Positions 15,824 to 25,565 of a stretch of 53,144 nt of DNA are shown one piece after another. The stretch is taken from the NCBI GenBank assembly GCA_903918315.1, contig CAIXEA010000114.1:1-53144 (forward strand). The letters run 5' to 3'. The notes beneath the pieces are model-generated. The model saw nothing but the letters and a program-made list of their open reading frames with translations, ran no database searches and was not told the origin of the DNA. Every line of letters begins with the position of its first letter. Position 1 is the stretch's first letter. Made by a program: the position numbers and the translations under genes. The DNA is from an uncultured Acetobacteraceae bacterium (lineage in GTDB: Bacteria; Pseudomonadota; Alphaproteobacteria; Acetobacterales; Acetobacteraceae).

Positions 15824-18299
15824 ACAACCCGCTCCGATTTAGAAAATTGTCGGCGATTTCGTTTCAACGCATTCCAGGCATTGCACAGCACCGTCACCCA
15901 GCCGCTCACCGTGATTCCTCCACCAATCGTAACGGGAGGCGCGGTCAGATCGAGTTCGGCCATCGCAAGGCCAGGCAAGACCTCGACCACATTGCCGCGG
16001 CGCTCCGGATCATTACGGGCCGGACAGACCCACAGAAGCGGCGCTGACGTCCGCCTGCGCAACGCCAAATACAAAGGCAACACATACTCAAGCGACCGTA
16101 CCGCATTCATTTCACGATGGTCGGCGAAAACAAATATCTTCCTGGATTCATCAAGATCTTCTGCCAATTTACTACGCAGACGCTCGGCGTAACGCGGAAA
16201 TCGCTTCAGCAATTCGGCTTCCGTCACGTCATTTGACGACTGACCGGAATGAAAGCGCAGGCCGAATGCGTCCCGCACCATCCATTCACGCGCCGGATTT
16301 TCGGCAATCTCCGCGGCGATATCCTGGCCGGCGCCCCTGAAATCAGTCTCCAGGCCCCGGATCGCGACCTCCGGGGTCGCGCCGGCAAACCGCAATAGGC
16401 TTAGCCATTCATAGCCCAGGGTTCGCAGCGCCAGCCCGAGGTCACAGTTGCCGGCAATCATCTCAAACTGGCTGAACAGCTCCTTGGCCGGAATGCCGGT
16501 CAGACCGCGCGCTTCCTCCATGATCCCATCATAGTCGACCGATGCGATCCTGCCCTTGGCCGTCGGACGCTGAACACGGAGCCAGGCCGAGGCCAGTGTC
16601 AGGACCCGGATACGCTTGAACTTGAATGCGAGGTCGCGGCGATCCGCCCCAGACCGAAAGTCGCTCGGTCGAAAGGATGACGGATGAATGAAGCGGACGG
16701 TCATCGCCCCGGATGCGGTGTCCCCGGGCGGTATGAAGAACGCGAATACCCCGGGGCGGTCGATGGTGTGGGATCCGCAGACACGACCGTCGCATTCGAT
16801 GATCAGGGCCTGAGACATGCGGAAGGGGAACAGCAGATGGGGGGTCAGTTCAACTTCGAGAAAGAACCCAAAGGGCGCGCGAGGGCGCGTGATGCGAATA
16901 CGGCTCGAAGCCCCCAATGACCAGCAACCCTCATCCTCGGGCAGAGACCAGCCGTCCATCTGGACGCCGGATGCGTTCCCCCCCAGCTCGAAGCCGATGA
17001 CCTCTTGAACCTGCGTACTCATGTCCCTGACATCGATATCCCGACGCAACCCGCTCTGTTGGACAGGAACCGGCACCGTGCCCTGCGCCCGCCCGGCATC
17101 AGGTGATATAAACTGCTCCAACAGCGTCCGCAGCATCCGCGCGACAACCCGCCGGCCGGCGTCGTTGGGTGTGACACCGTTTCCGGACAGGCCAGGTTTG
17201 AAGTGCCCCGCGCGCGCGCCAGATTGTGGTTCACATAATGCGGCCTGTGAATCCAGCAGATGGAACGGCGGCTGCACCGCCCGTAGCACGGCCGGATGGA
17301 TCACTGACTGGTACACGTCCCATTCGGATTGGGTCAGACCGCCCGAGACGCCGGTCGACAGGATCACCTGCGCGCCGATCGCCTGGGCCTGTTCGGCGGC
17401 GCGTAGGATGGTTGCGAATTGCGCCGCCCAGCCGGCGAATGTCCCGTCCCACCCATGCCGGCTGAAGGCCTGGAGGTGAACGACGCCTGGCCGCAGACGC
17501 AGCGCGCGGCGCAATCGCCCAGCATACTCTGACGGCGTGCGGTCCGCGCCCCCCAGAATGACGGGTACGACAGGGTCACTCCGCCTGGACAGGCCCTCAC
17601 ACGCAAGGGTTACAAAATCCACGGACCTGTCTCGCGCTGCGTCCCCGGCCGCAAACGCATCACCCGCGCTGGCGACGAGAACTCCCGGCGTGGCACTGAG
17701 GTATTGAACACCCAGAACAGGCCCCTCCCCGCGCAAGGCGGCCATCGCGAAACTCTGCGCCGGGACCACCACACGAACGGTGCCTATTTGCGCGCCCGTG
17801 CCAGCCTGGCGTTGGGTCGAACACGCCATCCAGTCGGAAAAGACCGCTTGGTCCGCGATCGGTTGTTCACCCGCGGCGTCTGGGTGCGTTGGCGTCAGTG
17901 GGGGGAGGACGATACCCCGGCTCTCGCCCGGGGGATCGATCGCGTCATCATCCCGGCCCGCGTTGTTAAATGTCAGATCAATCCAGCGGGAGGCGGAAAA
18001 CGGGTATCGGCCGCTGTTTCGGACCCCAATGACAGGGTTGCGGACAAGACCGCCAAAGGCGCCGGGAATGTATTGCTCAAACACAGGCGAATCGCGGCCG
18101 GTTCGGCATGCAGCGGGAAATGACATACCCATGTAGTCGCATCGGTGCACGACGAGAGGTCAAGACCTTGGTCGCCGGGGCTGAAGACCAGCCGCCGGGT
18201 GCGAAGCAAGGTGCCTGGCAGCGCCACCGGTCCCGACTCAGCCCGGACCGAACGCGAACGAGTTTGCGCAGCGCCGATCCGCATGGGACGACACGTCAT
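15820..18299 (-). pseudogene. SGNH plus FESLGDNCE-like fusion, frameshifted
   Basis: The downstream frame alone (15820-18150) is open for 776 codons, but its first 45 residues look spurious. The true N-terminus runs from about 18299 in another frame (AIRLCLSNTF, TLSLGSETAADTRF). The frames join if one base is restored to the AAAA at 17997-18000 on the plus strand, giving TRFSASRWIDLTFNNAG. This matches the corresponding part of the neighbouring paralogue. The repaired protein of about 825 residues has an N-terminal beta-rich domain and an SGNH-like domain (ending near TPNDAGRR). A C-terminal domain then shows FEMIAGNCDLGLALR (coding near 16430-16475) and LLRFAGA, like the FESLGDNCEFG domain found beside glycosyltransferases. 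Either a real frameshift or an assembly error explains the break. Confidence 0.65.
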
Positions 18300-18352
18300 G
18301 GGCTCGCGCCGCTGCTGCTCGCTTTATGAGACGCTGTGCGAAACTGATTTTT

Positions 18353-18380
18353 TTGTCCAAGCTCATGGGATTTGTATATA
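18353..18380 (+). promoter_or_regulatory. putative promoter of the FkbH/ACP unit
   Basis: TTGTCC at 18353-18358 and TATATA at 18375-18380 are separated by 16 bases, a sigma-70-like arrangement (four of six matches in each box) in an AT-rich patch of an otherwise GC-rich 235-base gap. It lies about 155 bases before the FkbH start. Evidence is positional only. Confidence 0.35.
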
Positions 18381-18534
18381 GCGCCTCCAAATCCCCGACA
18401 ACACTGCTCTGGCAGCACCTCCGGGTTCAGAGGTAATATGGTTCAACAGGCAGCCAGGAGACAATCCGCCCTGGCCGCCCGATCCATCCGCCGTCGCCCA
18501 GGACACGATCCAGGGCAAGACCCAGGACAAGACG

Positions 18535-20421
18535 ATGACCGAGCTGCATTGGCTGCCCACGATCCCCGACTGGCGCACCCGCCTGCGCGCCTTGGACGCA
18601 GATCCGGTTGGGGCCTGGGATGAATGTGTCGCTCTGGCCAATGGCCGTATCAATTTCGTGCTGACAAACGCCCTCGACCAGAGCATGCGCCGTCTGTTTC
18701 CCGCGCCACCCGCTGGCTTGCAAACCAAGCCGGTCCGGCTGGCCGTTCTGGGCTCGTCGACGCTGACGCATGTGCTACCGGGTATCCGGGTGGCCGGTCT
18801 GCGCCGCGGCATTTGGGTCGAAATCTTTGAAAGCGACTATGGCCAATATCTTCAGGAGCTCAGTGATCCCGGCTCCGGCCTTCATGCCTTCAAACCGACC
18901 GCGATCCTGCTGGCATTGGATGCCCACCATCTGACCGCCGGCCTGACCGCTGGAATGGACACAAGCGCGGCCACGGCCGCGCTGAGTGAGGTCCAGGAAC
19001 GGCTGCAAACCGCCTGGCGCCTGGCGCGGGACGCCTTTCACTGCCCCATCCTGCAACAGGCCGCTCTGCCCGTGCATCTGCCCATTCTCGGCGGGAATGA
19101 GCATCGCCTGCCCGGCTCCCGGTCCGGTTTCGTTGCTCGCTTCAATGCTGATCTGCGAACCTGGGCAGAGGATGCGGGTGTCGACATCCTCTCGGTTGAT
19201 GATCGCGCCGCTCGGGACGGTGTGGCCGCCTGGCACGACCCGGCGTTGTGGCATCGTTCCAAGCAGGAGGTTTCCCCTGTCGCGAGCCCCCTGTATGGCG
19301 ATCTGGTTGGCCGCTGGCTGGCTGCAAAGCAAGGACGGTCGTCCAAATGTTTGGTCCTCGACCTCGACAACACGGTCTGGGGTGGGGTCATTGGCGATGA
19401 TGGTTTGGAGGGAATCGCTCTCGGCCAAGGCAGCCCATTGGGGGAAGCCTATGCCGCCTTCCAGGACTACTGCCGCGAACTGAGCCGCCGCGGAATCATC
19501 CTCGCGGTTTGTTCCAAGAACGATGAATCGAATGCGATCGAGCCATTCGACAAACACCCGGACATGGTCCTGAAACGGAGCGACATTGCCTGCTTTGTCG
19601 CCAATTGGTCCGATAAAGCCGGCAACATTCGCGCCATAGCGGAGGCATTGAATATCGGCCTCGACTCACTCGTCTTCATTGATGACAACCCGTTTGAGCG
19701 CGACCTGGTCCGTCAGGAGCTTCCGATGGTCAAGGTACCGGAGGTTTCGGACGATCCTGTCGGGTATCCGGTCGCCCTGTCCGATGCCGGTTATTTTGAA
19801 GGCCTGTCGGTCACGGATGAAGACCGGGATCGCACCAGCCAATACCAGGGCAACAAGGCGCGCGATGCCCTCAAGGCGTCGGCGACCGACCTTCCGGCCT
19901 ATCTCCGGGGCCTGGACATGAAGCTGGTCGCCAGGCCATTCGATCGGATCGGGTTGCAGCGCATCGTCCAGCTCATCAACAAATCCAACCAGTTCAACCT
20001 GACCACACGCCGTTACACAGAAGAAGACGTACTGGCCGTGATGGCCGATCCAGACGCGTTCGGGTTACAATTGCGCCTGCTCGATCGGTTCGGCGACAAC
20101 GGAATCATTTCGATCATCATTGGCCGCCTGCAGGAAACCCAGGACCTTCTGATCGATACCTGGCTCATGAGTTGCCGCGTCCTGGGTCGGCAGGTCGAGC
20201 CAACCACGTTGAATCTCATCGCGGCCCAGGCCAGGCGGCTGGGTGCCAGGCGGCTCATCGGGGAATACGTACCGACACAAAAAAATGGCATGGTCCGGGA
20301 TCATTATGCGAGGCTGGGCTTCACCGTCGCTGCCACCAATGATACCGGGGGCAGCCGCAACCTGCTCGACCTGACAGAATTCCAGCCGGCCGCGACCTTC
20401 ATCACCGTGATTGAGGAATGA
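18535..20421 (+). CDS. HAD-IIIC family protein (FkbH-like)
   Basis: The 628-residue protein has the FkbH architecture. An N-terminal domain (about 1-260) is followed by a HAD-IIIC domain starting with LVLDLDNTVWGG near residue 273, with CSKND as motif II and VFIDDNPFER as the acidic motif. A C-terminal region after residue 430 contains KSNQFNLTTRRY and a GNAT-like fold. In known systems FkbH takes 1,3-bisphosphoglycerate, removes phosphate and loads a glyceryl unit on an acyl carrier protein. The gene immediately downstream encodes just such a carrier, which strongly supports this reading. The acceptor is unknown. The neighbouring SGNH proteins and glycosyltransferase suggest a glycan or lipid acceptor. 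That last step is inference. Confidence 0.88.
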   Translation: MTELHWLPTIPDWRTRLRALDADPVGAWDECVALANGRINFVLTNALDQSMRRLFPAPPAGLQTKPVRLAVLGSSTLTHVLPGIRVAGLRRGIWVEIFESDYGQYLQELSDPGSGLHAFKPTAILLALDAHHLTAGLTAGMDTSAATAALSEVQERLQTAWRLARDAFHCPILQQAALPVHLPILGGNEHRLPGSRSGFVARFNADLRTWAEDAGVDILSVDDRAARDGVAAWHDPALWHRSKQEVSPVASPLYGDLVGRWLAAKQGRSSKCLVLDLDNTVWGGVIGDDGLEGIALGQGSPLGEAYAAFQDYCRELSRRGIILAVCSKNDESNAIEPFDKHPDMVLKRSDIACFVANWSDKAGNIRAIAEALNIGLDSLVFIDDNPFERDLVRQELPMVKVPEVSDDPVGYPVALSDAGYFEGLSVTDEDRDRTSQYQGNKARDALKASATDLPAYLRGLDMKLVARPFDRIGLQRIVQLINKSNQFNLTTRRYTEEDVLAVMADPDAFGLQLRLLDRFGDNGIISIIIGRLQETQDLLIDTWLMSCRVLGRQVEPTTLNLIAAQARRLGARRLIGEYVPTQKNGMVRDHYARLGFTVAATNDTGGSRNLLDLTEFQPAATFITVIEE

Positions 20422-20425
20422 CTTT

Positions 20426-20674
20426 ATGGCGAATGAAAAAGATATCTACACGGCTCTGAGCGAAATATTCCATGATGTGTTCATGCGTGACGACATCGTG
20501 TTGTCCGCCGATTTGACATCAAAACAGGTGCACGGCTGGGATTCGTTCAAACAGATTGAGATCATCATGGCGAGCGAAGAGGCATGGAAGATCAAATTCA
20601 ATACACGGGAACTCGACAGCCTCTTGAGCGTCGGTGATCTGGTGGCTTTGATCGCGAAGAAAACCGGCGGATAG
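20426..20674 (+). CDS. acyl carrier protein
   Basis: From the ATG at 20426 this is an 82-residue acyl carrier protein with the phosphopantetheine attachment site GWDSF (Ser40) followed by a KQIEIIM helix. GAGGAA precedes the start. A TTG five codons earlier would overlap the FkbH end but is less likely. Only 4 bases separate it from the FkbH stop, so the pair is co-translated. The carrier probably holds the C3 unit that FkbH makes. It is not the fatty acid AcpP, whose sequence around the serine differs (DSLD). Confidence 0.88.
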   Translation: MANEKDIYTALSEIFHDVFMRDDIVLSADLTSKQVHGWDSFKQIEIIMASEEAWKIKFNTRELDSLLSVGDLVALIAKKTGG

Positions 20675-20753
20675 GCTGCTTCATCAAACCGTCACACACC
20701 CATATCCGCGACGCTGCTATCCCAACCGCCATGCACCGTATGGCAAGGTAACC

Positions 20754-21563
20754 GTGCTCGAACTCGAACATCTCAGCCGCCGCTTTGGGGACAAAACCGC
20801 TGTCGCGGACGCCAGCCTGACAATCGCGCACGGCGAGATGGTGGGCATCATCGGACGGTCCGGCGCTGGCAAGTCCACCTTGCTGCGCCTGATCAACCGG
20901 CTGATCGAACCGTCAGCGGGACGCATCCTGTCCGATGGGCGGGATGTCACCGGTTTGCGCGGCGCCGAGTTGCGCGCCTGGCGGGCCCGCACCGCGATGA
21001 TTTTTCAGCAATTCAACCTGGTGAACAGGCTCGATGTGCTCACCAACGTATTGTGCGGCCGTTTGAACCAGATGCCGACGACGCGGGTGCTGTTCAAGAT
21101 ATTCACCCCGGCGGAACGCGCCCTCGCGATTCGGGCGCTCGATCGGCTCGGTCTGGCCGATGTCGCCATGAACCGGGCCGATGCGCTGTCCGGCGGGCAG
21201 CAGCAGCGTGTGGCAATCGCCCGGGCGCTCATGCAGGAACCTTCGGTCATGCTGGCCGATGAACCGATCGCGTCACTCGATCCGATCAATGCAAAAGTGG
21301 TGATGGATGCTCTGCTCGATATCAACCAGCGCGACGGTATTACGGTACTGACAAATCTTCACACACTTGACACAGCGCGTACCTATTGTCGGCGTATAAT
21401 CGGGATGGCGGCTGGCCGCGTCGTCTTTGACGGGAAGCCGGAGGAACTGACGGAATCAGTCCTGCATACGATCTATGGAGATGCCGGAGACGGCGCTGTT
21501 CTTGATGAACGCATGACGTCCACCAGCCTTCCCATGGGCATCATCCCCGCCATGGCCCGATAA
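20754..21563 (+). CDS. phnC: phosphonate-type ABC transporter ATPase
   Basis: The 269-residue ATPase starts with GTG at 20754 after an AAGG site. It has Walker [10 protein letters not shown] near residue 37, a Q-loop, the signature [12 protein letters not shown] near residue 145 and Walker [13 protein letters not shown]. PhnC-type features include the [12 protein letters not shown] stretch. It energises uptake of phosphonates or related phosphorus compounds by the products of the next three genes. No C-P lyase genes are in the window, so the system may serve a different phosphonate pathway or take up phosphite or phosphate esters. Confidence 0.9.
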   Translation: MLELEHLSRRFGDKTAVADASLTIAHGEMVGIIGRSGAGKSTLLRLINRLIEPSAGRILSDGRDVTGLRGAELRAWRARTAMIFQQFNLVNRLDVLTNVLCGRLNQMPTTRVLFKIFTPAERALAIRALDRLGLADVAMNRADALSGGQQQRVAIARALMQEPSVMLADEPIASLDPINAKVVMDALLDINQRDGITVLTNLHTLDTARTYCRRIIGMAAGRVVFDGKPEELTESVLHTIYGDAGDGAVLDERMTSTSLPMGIIPAMAR

Positions 21564-21588
21564 TTTCATCTTTTAACGGAGTTCCCAG

Positions 21589-22530
21589 ATGCACCGTCGC
21601 ACCCTGGCCCGCATGGCACTGGTTGCCATGACAGGCCTCGTCCTCGCCATGCCAACCGCGAGCCGCGCGGAGGATTGGAAGAGCCATGTGAAGGAATTTA
21701 GGATCGGTCTTCTCGGTGGCGAAAATACCCAGGATCGGTTGAAGAAATACGACGGGTTTCAGCGCCTCCTGCAGGAAAAGCTGGGCGTTCCTGTCAAATT
21801 GTTCCCCGCCGCTGATTATGCCGGCGTTATGCAGGGTATCGCCGCCGGACAGCTCGATGCTGCCCAGTTCGGCGCCTCCTCCTTCGCCGGTGCCTGGATC
21901 GACTGCAAATGCGTCGAACCGCTGGTGGTGCCGCAGGAAGCCGATGGCACGGTCAACTATTACTCCGTCATGGTGACCCGCAAAGACTCCGGGATTACCT
22001 CGCTGGAGCAGATGAAGGGCCACTCGCTGGCCTTCGCGGACCCGAATTCCACCTCGGGTTACCTGATCCCGAGCGCCACGCTTAAAGCCCGCGGAGTTGA
22101 TCTGACCGACGGGGCGTATTTTACCCGCACTGGTTTCGCCGGCGGGCATGAGCAAGGCGTCGTAGCCATGCTGAACAAGCAATATGATGCCAGCGTGACC
22201 TGGACCTCAGGCCAGGGCGACATCAACGATGGCTATACCCGCGGCAACCTCCATTCCATGGTCGCGAAGGGCATGCTAAAGATGTCCGACGTCAATATCA
22301 TCTGGCAGTCAGGCAAAATCCCGAATGGTCCCTGGGCGGTGCGCTCCGCGCTGCCAGCCGATCTGAAAAAGCAATTAACAGAAATGTTGCTGGATCTGCC
22401 GAAATCTCACAAAGACGTTTATGATTCCATTGAACAAGGCTCCGGCGTCGGATACGTCCCGGCAACGATGGAGCTTTACAAGGATATCATCGACCTGCGT
22501 GAAGCCGAAAAACGTGGCTCCCGTTCCTAG
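21589..22530 (+). CDS. phnD: phosphonate ABC transporter substrate-binding protein
   Basis: The 313-residue periplasmic protein begins with a signal peptide (basic start, hydrophobic core, cleavage after ASRA near residue 27). The mature part opens with FRIGLLGGEN and contains AADYAGVMQGIAAGQLDAAQFG, the PhnD block that binds the phosphonate group. GYVPATMELYKDI is typical of the C-terminus. It lies 25 bases after phnC. A strong hairpin follows the stop codon and probably protects this upstream part of the message, giving more binding protein than permease. Confidence 0.92.
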   Translation: MHRRTLARMALVAMTGLVLAMPTASRAEDWKSHVKEFRIGLLGGENTQDRLKKYDGFQRLLQEKLGVPVKLFPAADYAGVMQGIAAGQLDAAQFGASSFAGAWIDCKCVEPLVVPQEADGTVNYYSVMVTRKDSGITSLEQMKGHSLAFADPNSTSGYLIPSATLKARGVDLTDGAYFTRTGFAGGHEQGVVAMLNKQYDASVTWTSGQGDINDGYTRGNLHSMVAKGMLKMSDVNIIWQSGKIPNGPWAVRSALPADLKKQLTEMLLDLPKSHKDVYDSIEQGSGVGYVPATMELYKDIIDLREAEKRGSRS

Positions 22531-22537
22531 CCGGACA

Positions 22538-22558
22538 GGGGTGGGCATTGCCCACCCC
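22538..22558 (+). promoter_or_regulatory. intercistronic hairpin between phnD and phnE
   Basis: GGGGTGGGCA at 22538-22547 is the perfect reverse complement of TGCCCACCCC at 22549-22558, eight bases after the phnD stop. There is no T run, so it is not a classical terminator. It looks like an RNA-stabilising hairpin that sets the ratio of binding protein to permease. Confidence 0.6.
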
Positions 22559-22572
22559 GCGGTCTAACCAAG

Positions 22573-23499
22573 ATGATCCCGCAAGACCCAACCAACGATC
22601 CGGCCTACCGGCTCTTCGTGCAGCGCTTCGGCAGCTTACGCCGGGCGCGCATCGCGGAGACCTGGCTGACCATCGCCGTTCTGGCGTTGCTGTTTCTCAT
22701 TTCAGCGGTTGCCACGGATTTCTCACCCGAACAGATCGCCCGGGGCATTCCCCGCATCGGCGAATATTTCGGCAAGCTCCTGTCCATAGAGCCCAAACGT
22801 GGCGCGCCCAGCGTGCCGGTGCTGGCCTGGGACCATCTGTTCGGCGGTGTGAAAGAGCCGCAATCCGTCGCATATTGGTTCTACCGCATCGACGTATATA
22901 CCAAACTTCTGTGGCAAACCGTGCAGATGGCCATCATCGCGACCGTGATGGGGTTCACCGCCGCCTTTGTCCTGTGCTTTCCGGCCACGGGCACGCTGCT
23001 GCCCCTGCGTCCCGTGGTCTTCCTGGTCCGCCGCGTTCTGGAGATCCTGCGAACCATCCCACAGGTCGTACTCGCCTTCATCTTCGTCTGGCCATTCGGG
23101 ATCGGTCCCCTCGCCGGTATCCTGGCGATCGGAATCCATACCACCGGGGCCCTGGGCAAGCTTTTCACCGAATTGAATGAGAACGCCGATCTGCGGGCCG
23201 TGGAAGGCATTCGCTCCGTCGGCGGGTCCTGGCTGGCGCAGATGCGCTATGGCGTCATGCCTCAGGTCCTTCCCGGATTTCTGAGCTATGGGCTGCTTCG
23301 GTTTGAGATCAACGTGCGTTCCTCCACCATCATCGGGTTCGTCGGCGCCGGCGGCATCGGCTCCGAGCTCAAGCGCGTGATCGGCTTCAACATCTACGAA
23401 GAAGTCAGCGCCATATGCATCCTGATCTTGCTGGTGGTCGTCGCCCTCGACCTGACGTCGGAGCGAATACGCCACCGTTTCATCGGGAACACGGTATGA
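22573..23499 (+). CDS. phnE: phosphonate ABC transporter permease, first
   Basis: The 308-residue inner-membrane protein has about six hydrophobic segments. It carries the permease coupling loop ending EGIRSVGGSWLAQMRYGVMPQV (EAA-like, near 212-235) and the PhnE end segment GFVGAGGIGSELKRVIGFN. It forms the channel with the next gene product. Its TGA overlaps the ATG of the second permease by four bases, so the two are made in equal amounts. Confidence 0.9.
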   Translation: MIPQDPTNDPAYRLFVQRFGSLRRARIAETWLTIAVLALLFLISAVATDFSPEQIARGIPRIGEYFGKLLSIEPKRGAPSVPVLAWDHLFGGVKEPQSVAYWFYRIDVYTKLLWQTVQMAIIATVMGFTAAFVLCFPATGTLLPLRPVVFLVRRVLEILRTIPQVVLAFIFVWPFGIGPLAGILAIGIHTTGALGKLFTELNENADLRAVEGIRSVGGSWLAQMRYGVMPQVLPGFLSYGLLRFEINVRSSTIIGFVGAGGIGSELKRVIGFNIYEEVSAICILILLVVVALDLTSERIRHRFIGNTV

Positions 23500-24362
23500 A
23501 CAGTATCCGGTTGTCCGACATCGGCCCCGCCGAAATCGCCGCGCAGCGCCAGCGTATGCCTGCTGTCTTCGGAATGACTGGACGGGACCGGGCGATCCGC
23601 TGGATCGTCTTCGGCGCGGCCGCGGCATACCTGGCCTATCTGCACTGGCTGTTCGATTTCGGACGGGTGTTCAGCGGGCTGGAGAAGCTTTGGGTCATCA
23701 CCCGCCTGATGTTGGATTGGAGCGCGTTCTCAAGCTGGGATCATGTCGAGTTGATCCAGTCGATGGTTGAAACGGTCGCCATGGCCTATCTGGGCAGCAT
23801 GCTCGCGGTCGTACTCGCGCTCCCGCTGGGATTTCTCGGGGCCTACAACATCGTCCCGCAGAGGGTGTTTCGCTTCCTGACCCGCCGCCTGTTCGACGGC
23901 ATGCGCGGGATCGATCAACTGATCTGGGCGCTGGTGTTCGTGCGCGCGGTGGGCCTGGGCCCGATCGCCGGCATTTTGGCCATCTGCATCGCCGATACCG
24001 GGGTATTCGCGAAACTCTTCGCCGAGGCCATCGAAACAATCGACCGGAAGCAGCTGGACGGCGTCACCTCGACCGGGGCCAACCGGCTCCAGGCGCTGCG
24101 CTTCGGCGTCGTGCCGCAAATTCTGCCAGTGATGATCAGTCAGGTCCTGTATCAAATCGAATCCAACTCCCGGGAAGCGACGATCCTCGGATTGGTTGGC
24201 GCGGGCGGGATCGGGCTGCGCTTGTCGGAGCGGATTCAGATCAACGCCTGGGACCAGGTGGCCTATGTGATCGTGCTGGTGCTGATCACGGTGGCCGTCA
24301 TCGATTTTGTGTCCAGACTGTTGCGGATGCGGTTGATCGGGACAGCCAGCCGGCGCGGTTAG
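23496..24362 (+). CDS. phnE: phosphonate ABC transporter permease, second
   Basis: From the ATG at 23496, which overlaps the previous stop as ATGA, this is a 288-residue permease with about six membrane segments. It has the matching coupling loop (DGVTSTGANRLQALRFGVVPQI) and LGLVGAGGIGLRLSERI near the end. It is the partner of the first PhnE in a heterodimeric channel. A longer frame starting inside the first permease has no support. Confidence 0.9.
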   Translation: MNSIRLSDIGPAEIAAQRQRMPAVFGMTGRDRAIRWIVFGAAAAYLAYLHWLFDFGRVFSGLEKLWVITRLMLDWSAFSSWDHVELIQSMVETVAMAYLGSMLAVVLALPLGFLGAYNIVPQRVFRFLTRRLFDGMRGIDQLIWALVFVRAVGLGPIAGILAICIADTGVFAKLFAEAIETIDRKQLDGVTSTGANRLQALRFGVVPQILPVMISQVLYQIESNSREATILGLVGAGGIGLRLSERIQINAWDQVAYVIVLVLITVAVIDFVSRLLRMRLIGTASRRG

Positions 24363-24442
24363 GTTAGCAGCGTCATCGCGGATTGACTCGCTTGCATCGG
24401 CGGCGAACAGTCCTCGGCGATTGCGAAGGAACCGTCGACGCC

Positions 24443-25489
24443 ATGACCGATACGCCTGCCCTCAACCCGGACCGCACGGCGTTCTATGATGCCATCGCCC
24501 CCCACAACCTGGCACCGCTGTGGGAGCGTCTGCACGCGATGGTCACACGCACGCCGACAACGCCCGCTTTGCCCGTCCAATGGGACTACGACAATGTCGT
24601 CCGTTCCTTCCTTATGCGATCCGGCGGTCTGATCACCGCCAAGGAAGCCGAGCGCCGGGTTCTCATCCTCGAGAATCCAGGACTGAAGGGGCATACCAGC
24701 GCCACCCACTCCCTGTTCGCAGGCTTGCAGTTGATCATGCCGGGGGAAGTGGCGCCGGCCCATCGTCATGCCGCATCAGCGTTGCGCTTCGTGATTGAGG
24801 GCCGCGGCGCATATACCGCGGTCGAAGGGGAGCGGGCGGTCATGGAGCCCGGTGATTTCATCATCACGCCGAGCTGGACCTGGCACGATCACGGCAATGA
24901 GACCGACAGTCCGGTCGTGTGGCTGGATGGTCTCGATATCCCGATCGTGCGCTTGTTCGACGCGAGCTTCGCCGAACCCAACAATGCCGAAAGCCAGTCG
25001 ATCAGCCGCCCCATCGGCGACAGCCTCGCCCGGTTCGGCGCCAACATGGTACCGGTTGACTGGAAGCCCGCGCGGGCCTCATCGCCGGTCTTCAGCTATC
25101 CCTATGCCCGCTCGCGGGAAGCACTGCGGACCCTCTCGCGCAACGGTGATCCGGACGCCTGTCACGCGTACAAGTTACGCTACATCAACCCAACGTCCGG
25201 GGCCTCTGCCATGCCGACGATCGGGGCCTGCATGGCATTGCTTCCCGCGGGTTTCACCTCAGCGCCCTATCGATCAACCGATGGTACCTTTTACACCGTG
25301 GTGGAAGGTGAGGGTGAAACCGTCATCGGCGATACGGTCTTCCGCTGGAAGCCACGCGATCTCTTCGTCGTCCCAAGCTGGGCGACCCACCACCACAAGG
25401 CTTCGAGCGAGGCGGTGCTGTTCAGCTTCTCCGACCGTCCGGTGCAGGAGGTGCTATCCCTCTGGCGCGAGGATCGTCTGGGTGGGTGA
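24443..25489 (+). CDS. gentisate 1,2-dioxygenase
   Basis: The 348-residue bicupin opens the ring of gentisate (2,5-dihydroxybenzoate) to maleylpyruvate using Fe(II) and oxygen. The N-terminal cupin has the iron ligands His107 and His109 in PAHRHAASALRF and His148 in WHDHGNE. The C-terminal cupin (about 240-340) has PYRSTDGTFYTVVEG and the VVPSWATHHHK block. I start it at the ATG at 24443; a frame opening at 24383 adds 20 unconserved residues. A flavin monooxygenase that could produce gentisate follows in the same direction. Maleylpyruvate isomerase and fumarylpyruvate hydrolase are not in this window. Confidence 0.9.
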   Translation: MTDTPALNPDRTAFYDAIAPHNLAPLWERLHAMVTRTPTTPALPVQWDYDNVVRSFLMRSGGLITAKEAERRVLILENPGLKGHTSATHSLFAGLQLIMPGEVAPAHRHAASALRFVIEGRGAYTAVEGERAVMEPGDFIITPSWTWHDHGNETDSPVVWLDGLDIPIVRLFDASFAEPNNAESQSISRPIGDSLARFGANMVPVDWKPARASSPVFSYPYARSREALRTLSRNGDPDACHAYKLRYINPTSGASAMPTIGACMALLPAGFTSAPYRSTDGTFYTVVEGEGETVIGDTVFRWKPRDLFVVPSWATHHHKASSEAVLFSFSDRPVQEVLSLWREDRLGG

Positions 25490-25565
25490 GCCCGTTACGA
25501 CCAGTTTAATCCAGCCCCGTCGCCCAACACGATAACAAGACATGAACGGTGGGAGCGCGAAGCGG

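Noticed and set aside
20754-24362. Complete C-P lyase operon
   Set aside because: Only the transporter genes are present; no phnG-M homologues occur in the window.
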